64,000 bases of DNA, taken from Pedobacter ginsenosidimutans. GTDB taxonomy: Bacteria; Bacteroidota; Bacteroidia; Sphingobacteriales; Sphingobacteriaceae. Shown piece by piece: positions 8,979-17,207 of the stretch. Below the pieces are notes generated by a model. The model did no database searches. It was not told where the DNA came from and was given only the letters and a program-made list of their open reading frames with translations. The stretch's first letter is position 1. The number at the start of each line of letters is the position of its first letter. A program made the translations under genes and the position numbers. Location of the stretch: contig NZ_LMZQ01000027.1 in the NCBI RefSeq assembly GCF_001442625.1, forward strand, positions 32,751 through 96,750, read 5' to 3'.

Positions 8979-9607
8979 CTTGCTTTCTTTTTGAAGTAAA
9001 AATAGCATAGCGGGAAAAGGCAAATTAAGCCTAACAGAAAACCACCAACTGTATCGGTAAACCAATGTGCACCCAGATAAATTCGGGATGGGGCAATGGC
9101 GATCATCAAAAATGCTGATAAATAAGTTACTATATTTCTAGTTAACTTCGGTACGTCTTTCAATGTATTCATCAAAATAATTAAGAAGCCAAAAAAGAGG
9201 GTATAAGAAAGTACATGCCCGCTGGGATAGCTCTGAAACCGATTTACTTCCACCAGTCGTACATAAAATGCAGTAGGGCGTGGGCGGTTAATCACATTTT
9301 TTATACCCAGGATAATTAATCCAGACAATAGTACCATTGAAACGAATAGGCCTTCGCGTTTATACTTTTGTTGATAAAATATGATTGCTACCACTACCAC
9401 CGAAAGTAACGAATAAGGGAGCTCTCCAAAAAAACTGATGGCCAACATCAATTTATCTAACCAATCTGCATGATATTGCTGCATAAACAACGAAGTTTTA
9501 ATATCAAAATCAAGTATGGGATGTTGTGCAATAAAAAAACTTAAACAAGTAAATGCAGCAATCAATGAAATGAGTATAAAAATTAGCGTATTTCGTTTTA
9601 AAAGCAT
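8975..9607 (-). CDS. PAP2-family membrane phosphatase
   Basis: Integral membrane phosphatase of 210 residues with about six hydrophobic segments, the first right at the N-terminus. The three PAP2 motifs are complete: KNVINRPRP, YPSGH and SRIYLGAHWFTD, supplying the catalytic histidines facing the periplasm. Likely substrates are lipid phosphates such as undecaprenyl pyrophosphate, phosphatidate or phosphatidylglycerophosphate; the sequence does not decide between them. It is tail-to-tail with the Crp-type gene, overlapping by four bases. Confidence 0.9.
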   Translation of the reverse strand: MLLKRNTLIFILISLIAAFTCLSFFIAQHPILDFDIKTSLFMQQYHADWLDKLMLAISFFGELPYSLLSVVVVAIIFYQQKYKREGLFVSMVLLSGLIILGIKNVINRPRPTAFYVRLVEVNRFQSYPSGHVLSYTLFFGFLIILMNTLKDVPKLTRNIVTYLSAFLMIAIAPSRIYLGAHWFTDTVGGFLLGLICLFPLCYFYFKKKAS

Positions 9608-10068
9608 AGGTATAGGTTGATTAAAACCAAAACTATGGATTTTATGCCAATAGATGCAAAAAGTTTCAGCTTTTTAGAAATGGATGCGATTTGAGGATCA
9701 AAACCTGTGAAAGTCTAAATTTAAGTATAAGAAAAACTACAAGACCGAAAATATTCATCAAGGAAATAAAACGATTCATCAAGGAAATACGCCTATCTGT
9801 ATAATCCGTTATGATATGTTAAAATGATTTTTAATCTTCGAATCAGATAATAAGGATATCTATGCTTACGAGGTTGGCAGGATTAATTTCCTGCCAACTG
9901 AAGGAGCACTCCATTCGACAATTTATTCAAAAATTATACGTTTTGTATTAACGCTCCAGCCGAAGCCCCCTCCTTTATTAAATGAGGAGGTGCTTAGGTT
10001 GATCAATATCGCCCCTTTCTGTCACCAATTTTTTAAACAATTTATACCTGTTCTTGGTTTTCTTTGGT
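9608..10068. other. Intergenic region with a short tandem repeat
   Basis: About 460 bases without a gene. Two copies of ATTCATCAAGGAAATA, spaced about 22 bp apart, lie at 9752-9789. A small hairpin around CCCCTCC...GAGGAGG lies near 9968-9992. No RNA gene is recognisable. Confidence 0.5.
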
Positions 10069-10569
10069 ATGGAGCCTAAACCATATAAAGATGAGGATAT
10101 TAAAGTCCCCCGCTTTGAAGAAAGTGCTGGTTTTTACACCACAGCACAACGGAGTAAGAACATGTCTAAAATTAGGGCAAAAAATAGCCTGCCCGAGTTG
10201 AAATTACGCAAGGCACTTTGGGGCAAACAAGTTAGGTTCAGAATCCATCCTAAAAATTTCCCTGGCAAACCCGATCTGGTTATCAATAAGTACAGGCTCG
10301 CCATATTTGTAGATGGCGATTTTTGGCATGGTTACAAATGGGATGAAAAGAAATCAGCCTTAAAAACAAATTCGGGTTTTTGGATACCGAAGATTGAACG
10401 AAATATCCAACGCGACAAAGATGTTAACCAACAGCTTCATGCTCAAGGTTATACCGTAATGCGGTTTTGGGAACACGAGGTAAAAGAAAGTTTAACTGCC
10501 TGTGTTAATCAGGTTTTACTCTATATTGAGGCGGCTAAAGCGGCAATAATACCGCAGTTAGATGATTAG
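10069..10569 (+). CDS. Very short patch repair (Vsr)-type endonuclease, zinc ligands absent
   Basis: Nuclease of the Vsr family, which nicks DNA at T:G mismatches left by deamination of 5-methylcytosine. In the 166-residue form starting at ATG 10069 the core is clear: RSKNMSKIRAKNS (29-40), catalytic D69 in FPGKPDLV, FVDGDFWHG (80-88, His87), FWIPKIERNIQRD (104-116) and FWEHEV (133-138). In E. coli Vsr a structural zinc is held by Cys66, His71, Cys73 and Cys117; here the Cys66 position is Asp and the following HHHHC run is missing. No cytosine methyltransferase lies in the window. A TTG at 10054 would add five residues and is less likely. Confidence 0.85.
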   Translation: MEPKPYKDEDIKVPRFEESAGFYTTAQRSKNMSKIRAKNSLPELKLRKALWGKQVRFRIHPKNFPGKPDLVINKYRLAIFVDGDFWHGYKWDEKKSALKTNSGFWIPKIERNIQRDKDVNQQLHAQGYTVMRFWEHEVKESLTACVNQVLLYIEAAKAAIIPQLDD

Positions 10570-10574
10570 GCTGT

Positions 10575-10925
10575 TTATTTTACGGTAATCTGCTTCGGAT
10601 CGGTAACTAAAATCTGTTTTTTGCCTTTATAATCAGATATAATTCCCGTAACGCAGATTTTATTCCCCATAAACATACTCGAAGGTTCTGAAGGGAATTT
10701 ACTCTGATCTTCTTTATTGATGACCACGGTGATTAGCTCCTTTGGGTAGGCACTGCCTAAGTTAATTAAGGTTAATTTATCTAAAGCTTTTGCACTATAA
10801 ACCGAGTCGCAAATAGTTACATTTTTACCTACATATTGGGCGGCATCTTTGGCTAACACTAAAGTTTGGCTCTTTGCGTAAAATGCCGGAGCAATAAGCA
10901 AAAGAAGGAGAGATAACTTTTTCAT
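10575..10925 (-). CDS. Small secreted protein, probable OB-fold
   Basis: Protein of 116 residues with a cleavable signal peptide ending around KSQTL. The mature part follows an OB-like pattern often seen in Bacteroidota: AAQYVGKNVTICDSVYSAK, LTLINLGSAYPKELITVVI and GNKICVTGIISDYKGKKQILV. Such domains bind nucleic acid or oligosaccharide elsewhere, but the function here is unknown. It is tail-to-tail with the Vsr gene, five bases apart. Confidence 0.7.
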   Translation of the reverse strand: MKKLSLLLLLIAPAFYAKSQTLVLAKDAAQYVGKNVTICDSVYSAKALDKLTLINLGSAYPKELITVVINKEDQSKFPSEPSSMFMGNKICVTGIISDYKGKKQILVTDPKQITVK

Positions 10926-11123
10926 AGATGGGATGATTTAAATGAAAATTTAATAACGCCAAAAGCATTAGTTTAGCGTTTCAAAGGTAAGGTGAATTTG
11001 ACAGAAATCAATAATTAAAACCAAACAAGCACAAATATTACATGAATTAGATTTTATGTTAACATGAAAATTTTCTAAATTGTAAGGTAAATATTGCTAG
11101 CCAAATATTTTCTTCGCGTTTAT

Positions 11124-12341
11124 ATGAAAGTAGATTACATTGCGTTATCTGTACCCGTTTTTTTTATTCTGATCGGAATAGAATTGGCCTATAATTTTTA
11201 TAAAAAACTAAATTATTATCGGCTTAATGATAGTATTGCCAATTTAAGTCAGGGTATAGGGCAGCAGCTCACCGGGATTTTTATGAAAACCGCATTGTTT
11301 TTTGGTTACAAATATATTTTTGAACACTGGCGTTTATTTGAATTACCCAAAACAATATGGGTGTGGATACTGCTATTTATAGGCGTCGATTTTTTCTATT
11401 ATTGGTTTCATCGGATGAGCCACGAAGTAAATGCTTTATGGGCAGCACATATTGTACATCACCAATCAGAAGAATATAATTTAACAGTAGCTTTACGGCA
11501 AAGCTGGTTTCAGGGCTGGTTTAGCTGGGTGTTTTACCTGCCATTGGCATTTGTTGGTTTTGATCCAATCATGTTCTTAACACTAAGTTCTTTCAATACT
11601 TTGTATCAGTTTTGGATTCATACCAGAGCCATTAAAAGCATGGGTTTTTTAGAGTATATTTTAAATACACCATCACATCATCGGGTACACCACGGCTCTA
11701 ATCCAAAATATATCGATAAAAACCACGCAGGTACATTGATTATCTGGGACCGTTTTTTTGGTACTTTTCAGAAAGAAGAAGAAGAGGTTTATTATGGTAT
11801 CACCAAACCTTTGGCCAGCTGGAATCCCATTTGGGCAAACCTTCATTATTGGGATGATCTGGTTAAAACGGCAAAGCAATCACCTAAATTCAGTGATAAA
11901 ATTAAAGTTTTTCTTAAACCTCCTGGCTGGTTTCCAGCACATCTGGGTGGATTTCAAAATGCGCCTGAAATAAATGTTGAAACCTATAAAAAATATAATC
12001 CAGCATATCAATCAAAGTTAACGGCTTACGTCCTGATTCAGTTTTTAGTTGCTTTAACTGCAGGTTCTGCAATATTGTTTTCTTATCATAAAATGGAAAC
12101 CGTCGCTTTAGTGTCAGGAGCTATTTTTACCATATTCACATTAATTACGTGTGGTGCATTACTAGAACAAAAGGCATGGCAAATTAGGTTTGAGTATTTT
12201 AGACTGCTGTTTGGTATTTTGTTGGTTTTATTTTTGAAATTTCCGGTCGGATACCAGGTAATTTTTATGGCTATCCAGTTAATATCCGTAATTTGGTTTT
12301 TTAATTTGCAAAAGGCAAATCCCAACCCTGATGAAGACTAA
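11124..12341 (+). CDS. Fatty acid hydroxylase/sterol desaturase family, alkylglycerol monooxygenase-like
   Basis: Membrane-bound di-iron oxygenase of 405 residues. The three histidine clusters are intact: HRMSH (96-100), HIVHH (109-113) and HHRVHH (185-190), plus H201. The segment VDFFYYWFHRMSHEVNALW followed by SEEYNLTVALRQS closely matches animal TMEM195, the alkylglycerol monooxygenase that cleaves ether lipids. Hydrophobic segments lie near residues 5-25, 75-95, 130-165 and, unusually, in a C-terminal membrane block (305-395). The ATG at 11124 is preferred to TTG 11094. Its last 11 bases overlap the next gene, a lysoplasmalogenase homologue, which supports a lipid-ether role. Other family members hydroxylate carotenoids or sterols, so the substrate remains inference. 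Confidence 0.85.
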   Translation: MKVDYIALSVPVFFILIGIELAYNFYKKLNYYRLNDSIANLSQGIGQQLTGIFMKTALFFGYKYIFEHWRLFELPKTIWVWILLFIGVDFFYYWFHRMSHEVNALWAAHIVHHQSEEYNLTVALRQSWFQGWFSWVFYLPLAFVGFDPIMFLTLSSFNTLYQFWIHTRAIKSMGFLEYILNTPSHHRVHHGSNPKYIDKNHAGTLIIWDRFFGTFQKEEEEVYYGITKPLASWNPIWANLHYWDDLVKTAKQSPKFSDKIKVFLKPPGWFPAHLGGFQNAPEINVETYKKYNPAYQSKLTAYVLIQFLVALTAGSAILFSYHKMETVALVSGAIFTIFTLITCGALLEQKAWQIRFEYFRLLFGILLVLFLKFPVGYQVIFMAIQLISVIWFFNLQKANPNPDED

Positions 12342-13023
12342 GCTATTTTCATTTATATTTTTCCTCGTATTTGTAATTCAGCTATATGCCGAATATGCCA
12401 ATAATATTGAGCTCCGAAATTTCTCTAAGCCATTAATTGTGGTGGTACTTCTGGTATGGCTTTATATCAGCACAAACTTGAAAGGGCGTTTCCATAAGAG
12501 AATTTTCATCGGATTAATTTTTGCTTGGGCTGGTGATATTTTACTAATGTTTCAAAGCGGTAAACCAATTTTTTTTATATACGGGTTAATCGCCTTTGTA
12601 GTCTGCCATATTTTTTACATTAGGGCATTTACACTTGATCATAGATCAAATCCTAACCACAAAACGCCTTATTTTTTGTGGGCTGTTGGCGCATTTGCCA
12701 TTTTTTGCTCGGGTTTGTTTTTCTACCTGCAGCCAAAACTAGGAGCAATGCAGTTCCCCGTTTTAATGTATGCCATTATTATCACGGTTATGGCTATTAT
12801 GGCTGTTAACCGATATGGGAAAGTGAATATTTTCAGCTTTAAACTCATTCTGTATGGCGCATTGTTTTTCTTACTGTCAGACAGTGTGTTGGCCGTGAAT
12901 AAATTCGCTCAGCCCATTCCACAAAGCGGGGCTTTAATTATGGCAACCTACATGATTGCACAGTATCTGATTGTTTATGGAACAATTTCGCGGCAGCTAG
13001 TGGTTACAAGAACTGAAGTATAA
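12331..13023 (+). CDS. Lysoplasmalogenase-like membrane protein (YhhN/TMEM86 family)
   Basis: Integral membrane protein of 230 residues with about eight hydrophobic helices, matching the YhhN/TMEM86 family. TMEM86B hydrolyses the vinyl-ether bond of lysoplasmalogens. Visible family features are FAWAGDILLMF (a conserved in-membrane aspartate), FVVCHIFYIRAF with a histidine, and FLLSDSVLAVNKF with a second conserved serine-aspartate. The start codon lies inside the preceding oxygenase gene (11-base overlap), so the two are almost surely co-transcribed and translationally coupled. No gene for plasmalogen synthesis is in view; the true substrate could be another ether lipid. Confidence 0.85.
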   Translation: MKTKLFSFIFFLVFVIQLYAEYANNIELRNFSKPLIVVVLLVWLYISTNLKGRFHKRIFIGLIFAWAGDILLMFQSGKPIFFIYGLIAFVVCHIFYIRAFTLDHRSNPNHKTPYFLWAVGAFAIFCSGLFFYLQPKLGAMQFPVLMYAIIITVMAIMAVNRYGKVNIFSFKLILYGALFFLLSDSVLAVNKFAQPIPQSGALIMATYMIAQYLIVYGTISRQLVVTRTEV

Positions 13024-13253
13024 CAGATTTACGTAAGCCATTTAATTTTAGAAAAGCAGGTTTCTTTGGTAATCGGTTGCAGCAGTCCAGCTCTCGTTCC
13101 AATCTTTTTAATGCTGCACTAAAAAGGTAAGTTACTGGAGATTAAAAAGCGTTACCACTTGATCAGGTTTTATGGAACTTTACACAGTTGAAACAAGCAA
13201 AATATAAAACGGTGTTAGTGTTTGAGCGTCTAAACCTTCAACCTTATTACCCT

Positions 13254-15635
13254 CTACTTTCCACCTTTCTTTTCTTTGTCTAAAACCGTAAAAGTTTGCA
13301 CCAGCCTTTCTCCATTTTCATCAACCAGGGTTAAGGTGTGTTTACCAGGCGGCGGACTGATGGCCAATTGATGAAAATTAGTAGTAGTGCTTACATATTC
13401 ATTATCAATATGCCAATATATTTTAGAACTCGAATTTCTGTGCGCTGCATTAATCACAATTTTGCCTCTTGTTCCATTTAGTTCCAAGGGAATGTAAACT
13501 ATTGCATTGTTTTTGGGGTAAATTACCTCCATTACACTATTCCCGCCAGAAAGGTCGCAGCCATCTTTAAAAGGAGGGAGGGATTTATAGTCGCTATTCT
13601 TTATTTTGTAATAATACTCCATTGCTGGCGGTAAAATAAACCAGCTTTTGTGTTGCATATGGGTTATGCTTTCGCATTGGTCGGTAACCCTAAAAGTGCC
13701 TGTTCTATCCAAATGAACCAATTTATGGAAAGGACAAACGGCAGTTTTCTCTCCTGCAACCGGCACTAATTCTTCTGTCACATTTGTACAGTATTCTCCC
13801 GCTTTATAACCGCTCTGCTTGCATATTTTTATCTTTTTAAGTTTGGTAGCTGGTGTTTCGAACCATTTTCCATTAGGCAGTAACCTAAAAATATCAAAAA
13901 GAACGGGAGCAGCTGCTTCAATCCCCACCAGACCAGGTCTTCCTTCTCCATCGGCATTGCCCACCCAAACACAAACTACATAATTTGGCGTTAAGCCAAC
14001 GGCCCAGGCATCGCGAAAACCAAAACTCGTTCCTGTTTTCCAGGCAACTCTTTGCGATGAAGAAAATTGTTCCCATAAACCTTCATCACCTGGTCGCATT
14101 ACCTCTTCCATTGCATTAAAAGTAGCCCAAATCGAGCCGTGGTCTAAAAAGGAAGTACGTTGATAATCTTTTTCATCTTTATTTTCGCTATTGAAATAGC
14201 TAGCAGGTTTATAATCTTCAGGGTTATACAAACCTTTATAAGTATTGAAATGGTTCAATGTGCGCACCATGCCCATGTAGGTGTTGGCCAGATCCCACAT
14301 TGTAACTTCGCTACCGCCTAAAATTAACGACAAACCATAATGATCTGCCGGCTGGTTAAGTGTTCCTATTCCCAGTTTTTTTAGTTTATCGTAGAAACGT
14401 TCATATTTGTATTGCTGCAGCATTTTTACTGCAGGGATGTTTAAGGAGCGGCTCAGCGCTTTATCGGCAGCAATGGCACCATCATAGCCCAAGTCATAAT
14501 TTTGAGGCGAATAACCCGCTATTTGAGTTGGAATATCGGGAACTAACGTATGCGGCAATATAAAGCCATCATTCATCATACTCGCATAAAGCAAAGGTTT
14601 TAAGGTGCTGCCAGGACTTCGTGGCGCTTTAATCATATCCACGTGGCTTTGCAGGCCGGCATTTTCTGGCTGATAGATATTACCCACATAACTTACTACT
14701 TGACCAGTTCTGGCATCGAGTACCAAGGCCGAAATATTGTTGATATCGTTTGACCGGTAACGGTTATTGTACCGTTTTAATATGGCATTAACCTTTAGTT
14801 GGATATTTTCATCCAGCGTAGAAGTAATTCTGGTTGAGGGGATTTCAAGACTTGCTCGTTCTGTTTTAAAACGGTTCAACAGATGCGGCGCATTCTGGGG
14901 CAAAGGCATAGGTTTGCCCGGAACGGGTTCTAGCTTAGCTAAATTAGCAGTTGCCTGATCGATGTATTTTAGTTTAGCCAGCTTATCTAATAAATCGTTT
15001 CTTTTTTTAATTAATCTTGTCGAGTTTTTACCCGGATGAACCAAAGAAGGACTATTGGGCAATACAGCCAATGTTGCCATTTCGCCCCATGAGAGGGTTT
15101 TGGCATTGCGACCATAATAGCGCCAACTTGCCGCTTCTAAGCCCACAACATTACTGCCAAATGGTGCATTTGCCGCATAGAGGCTTATAATTTCCTCTTT
15201 TGAATATTTTATTTCTAAACGTAAAGCTAAAATCACTTCCAATAATTTCTGCCAAAGCGTTCGGTCTTGTTTTCGCGATAAACGGATTACCTGCATGCTT
15301 AATGTACTACCGCCACTAACCACACTTTTAGCTTTCCAATTCTGACGCATAGCCCTGCTCATGGCTAAAAAATCAATGCCAAAGTGATTATAGAACCGCT
15401 TATCCTCGAAAGCAATAATGCAATCCTTAAATTTTACGGGAACACTATCTGCGACAGGGAATCGCCATTGTCCATCGCTGGCAATTGCTGCGCTTAATAA
15501 ATTGCCATTGCTGGCCTCAATTACAAACGATGTAGGTGTTTTAAACAGTTTAGAGGGTAACGAAAAAAGAAAAGCCAAAAGCAGGGCAAAACAGATGAAG
15601 TCGGAAATGAAGAATGCTTTTGGGATTTTATTCAT
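13254..15635 (-). CDS. pbpC: Penicillin-binding protein 1C (bifunctional glycosyltransferase/transpeptidase)
   Basis: Peptidoglycan synthase anchored by an N-terminal membrane helix (about residues 8-30), 793 residues. The GT51 glycosyltransferase domain (about 50-220) has the catalytic glutamate E77 in FEDKRFYNHFGID. The transpeptidase domain has nucleophile S343 in SPGSTLKP, SRSLN for the SxN motif and K533 in the KTGTS motif. The C-terminus (about 690-790) is the BiPBP_C domain characteristic of PBP1C. In many bacteria pbpC sits beside an alpha-2-macroglobulin gene, thought to guard PBP1C against foreign proteases. That gene is present here but 1.6 kb away, beyond two inserted genes. Confidence 0.95.
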   Translation of the reverse strand: MNKIPKAFFISDFICFALLLAFLFSLPSKLFKTPTSFVIEASNGNLLSAAIASDGQWRFPVADSVPVKFKDCIIAFEDKRFYNHFGIDFLAMSRAMRQNWKAKSVVSGGSTLSMQVIRLSRKQDRTLWQKLLEVILALRLEIKYSKEEIISLYAANAPFGSNVVGLEAASWRYYGRNAKTLSWGEMATLAVLPNSPSLVHPGKNSTRLIKKRNDLLDKLAKLKYIDQATANLAKLEPVPGKPMPLPQNAPHLLNRFKTERASLEIPSTRITSTLDENIQLKVNAILKRYNNRYRSNDINNISALVLDARTGQVVSYVGNIYQPENAGLQSHVDMIKAPRSPGSTLKPLLYASMMNDGFILPHTLVPDIPTQIAGYSPQNYDLGYDGAIAADKALSRSLNIPAVKMLQQYKYERFYDKLKKLGIGTLNQPADHYGLSLILGGSEVTMWDLANTYMGMVRTLNHFNTYKGLYNPEDYKPASYFNSENKDEKDYQRTSFLDHGSIWATFNAMEEVMRPGDEGLWEQFSSSQRVAWKTGTSFGFRDAWAVGLTPNYVVCVWVGNADGEGRPGLVGIEAAAPVLFDIFRLLPNGKWFETPATKLKKIKICKQSGYKAGEYCTNVTEELVPVAGEKTAVCPFHKLVHLDRTGTFRVTDQCESITHMQHKSWFILPPAMEYYYKIKNSDYKSLPPFKDGCDLSGGNSVMEVIYPKNNAIVYIPLELNGTRGKIVINAAHRNSSSKIYWHIDNEYVSTTTNFHQLAISPPPGKHTLTLVDENGERLVQTFTVLDKEKKGGK

Positions 15636-15694
15636 TTAATTTTTAACGCTGGTTTTATCGCCTCGTTAAGGCGTTTATTATTTTTTATTTTCGA

Positions 15695-15735
15695 AGGTCG
15701 TAGCACGACGCTATAACTAGATACGAGCGCTACAA
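15695..15735. repeat. Degenerate REP-like palindrome
   Basis: The string GGTCGTAGCACGACGCTA and the following TACGAGCGCTAC look like an eroded copy of the palindrome at 16426-16454 (GGTCGTAGCG...CGCTACGACC). It lies between the ends of pbpC upstream sequence and the small secreted-protein gene. Confidence 0.5.
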
Positions 15736-15758
15736 ACAGGATTATGCGCTTTATAAAT

Positions 15759-16394
15759 TTATTTATAAAGCGCCTTATTTAATATGGCTTCAAAAACGGG
15801 CTGAAAATGGATTAAAACTTTATCGTTTATAAGTTTGTAGTTTTCTTTATCAAAAACCACATCATCGAATTTTTGATTTTTGTAGCCAGGCTCCAGGAGT
15901 ACTTTAAAATCATTACTTCCTTTTAAATACCTGATGATCGAAAAATTATAGAACAACATCGGTCGTTTATCATACATGCTCAATGTTGCAATGCCAAAAT
16001 CGTGATCGAAACCAAAAAACATTTGCATAGGATCTGCTAAGGTGTAGGCATTTTTTGTTCTGATAATTATAATCTGATCCAGGTTATTTTTAATACAGAA
16101 ATCTTCAGCATAGGCAACCATTTTTTTATATTTATATCGCTGAGAAAAATACTCAAGCTCTTTAAAGTCAAAATTTTCTAATTCCTTATTTTCAACATTT
16201 TTTTTATTTAAATAAGTAGTCAAATAAGTTAACAGATTAAAATTTAAGTCGTTTTCGGCAAGTACTTTTGGTTTAAACGCTCCTTTAAGGTAAACATATC
16301 CCATCTGGTAGTTACTGTCGGATACAATTGCGGTTTTTTGTGCAATTGAACATAAAGGAATAAAAAAAACAAGAATTGTAAATATAATTTTCAT
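15759..16394 (-). CDS. Secreted protein of unknown function
   Basis: Protein of 211 residues with a clear signal peptide (KIIFTILVFFIPLCSIAQ). No known domain is recognised. The mature part is mixed alpha/beta with many aromatic residues and ends NKALYK. The ATG at 16394 is chosen because the open frame extends 32 codons further upstream only by reading through two REP palindromes (16426-16454 and 16476-16495), which gives an arginine-rich non-signal-like extension. It lies between pbpC and the REP-associated transposase, on the same strand, and is probably a lineage-specific gene. Confidence 0.7.
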   Translation of the reverse strand: MKIIFTILVFFIPLCSIAQKTAIVSDSNYQMGYVYLKGAFKPKVLAENDLNFNLLTYLTTYLNKKNVENKELENFDFKELEYFSQRYKYKKMVAYAEDFCIKNNLDQIIIIRTKNAYTLADPMQMFFGFDHDFGIATLSMYDKRPMLFYNFSIIRYLKGSNDFKVLLEPGYKNQKFDDVVFDKENYKLINDKVLIHFQPVFEAILNKALYK

Positions 16395-16425
16395 TCGGGT
16401 TGATTTCTGTTTTGTATATTCTTCG

Positions 16426-16454
16426 ATTGGTCGTAGCGAGACGCTACGACCAAT
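16426..16454. repeat. REP-type palindrome, GGTCGTAGCG form
   Basis: Perfect 10-bp arms GGTCGTAGCG and CGCTACGACC around AGA, extended by ATT/AAT. Together with the GAGAC/GTCTC core it shares with the other palindromes here, this is typical of REP sequences mobilised by RAYT transposases. Confidence 0.8.
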
Positions 16455-16475
16455 ATTTTGTTTTGCTGTTGCCAT

Positions 16476-16495
16476 GGTTCGTGTCTCCACGAACC
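16476..16495. repeat. REP palindrome copy 1 flanking the RAYT gene
   Basis: GGTTCGTG-TCTC-CACGAACC, an 8-bp perfect stem. It lies just 10 bases beyond the stop of the transposase gene and is preceded by GCCAT, as is the copy at 17166. Confidence 0.88.
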
Positions 16496-16505
16496 ACTTA
16501 TGTGT

Positions 16506-17063
16506 TTATAAAAATTCTAATCTTAAATCATTTAGAAACGAATAATTAGTTTTGTTCTTTTCGTAAAAGGAAGCTGATGAGTACAAATAATCTTCTGGTT
16601 CTGTTGCTAATTGCCAATGCTCCGTACAGGGGTTATTATGCAAATAATCCAGTTTTTGATATGCAACTTCTGGAGTGTATAAATGTATTGCTAAAGGATC
16701 TCTTTGCCAAAATTCATAATTTTTATTAATGGAATTTGTATGATAATTGCTGAGCTCATTTGGACTTAATAGTTTTTTGAACTCATGTGCTGAGTATTTT
16801 AAAAATGAGCCTTGTGCTGTTTCTTTCCCATTTAATTCATTGATTCTCCATATGGTATGAATATGATTAGGCATAATTACAAACGCGAAAACATCAATCT
16901 TGTTTAATCTACTTAGGTATTCAAATGAATTCAATATAATATCCTTAAATTCATTTCTATACAATAATTTTTGCCATTTGTTTATCGTTGCTGTCCAAAA
17001 GTAAATTTGTCCGATTTCAATGTAATTCTTTCTTCTGGCTTCAAATAATTTATCCATTGTCAT
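16506..17063 (-). CDS. REP-associated tyrosine transposase (RAYT, IS200/Y1 type)
   Basis: Single-domain Y1 HUH nuclease of 185 residues. The metal-binding HUH motif is H67-I-H69 in FVIMPNHIHTIW. The C-terminal half has the family pattern FWQRDPLAIHLYTPE, AYQKLDYLHNNP with the probable catalytic tyrosine, and EDYLYSSASFYE. RAYTs are domesticated relatives of IS200/IS605 TnpA that cleave and spread REP palindromes rather than themselves. This one is flanked by matching palindromes at 16476, 17119 and 17166, a complete REP-RAYT unit. It separates pbpC from the alpha-2-macroglobulin gene. Start M1 at 17063; M3 at 17057 is an alternative. Confidence 0.9.
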   Translation of the reverse strand: MTMDKLFEARRKNYIEIGQIYFWTATINKWQKLLYRNEFKDIILNSFEYLSRLNKIDVFAFVIMPNHIHTIWRINELNGKETAQGSFLKYSAHEFKKLLSPNELSNYHTNSINKNYEFWQRDPLAIHLYTPEVAYQKLDYLHNNPCTEHWQLATEPEDYLYSSASFYEKNKTNYSFLNDLRLEFL

Positions 17064-17118
17064 TAAATTTCGGTTTATGGAGATACAAATGTGGACTGGC
17101 TGTATTTTTTCAAGTTTC

Positions 17119-17138
17119 GGTTCGTGGAGACACGAACC
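17119..17138. repeat. REP palindrome copy 2, inverted
   Basis: GGTTCGTG-GAGA-CACGAACC: the same stem as copies 1 and 3 but with the loop in the opposite orientation. Together with copy 3 it forms an inverted pair upstream of the transposase gene. Confidence 0.85.
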
Positions 17139-17165
17139 GAGGCTTTGAAATAAACTTTATGCCAT

Positions 17166-17185
17166 GGTTCGTGTCTCCACGAACC
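17166..17185. repeat. REP palindrome copy 3
   Basis: GGTTCGTG-TCTC-CACGAACC preceded by GCCAT, identical to copy 1. It lies 22 bases beyond the alpha-2-macroglobulin stop and may also act in that gene's 3' end processing or termination. Confidence 0.85.
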
Positions 17186-17207
17186 ATTAGCAATTTACAC
17201 CAATCCC

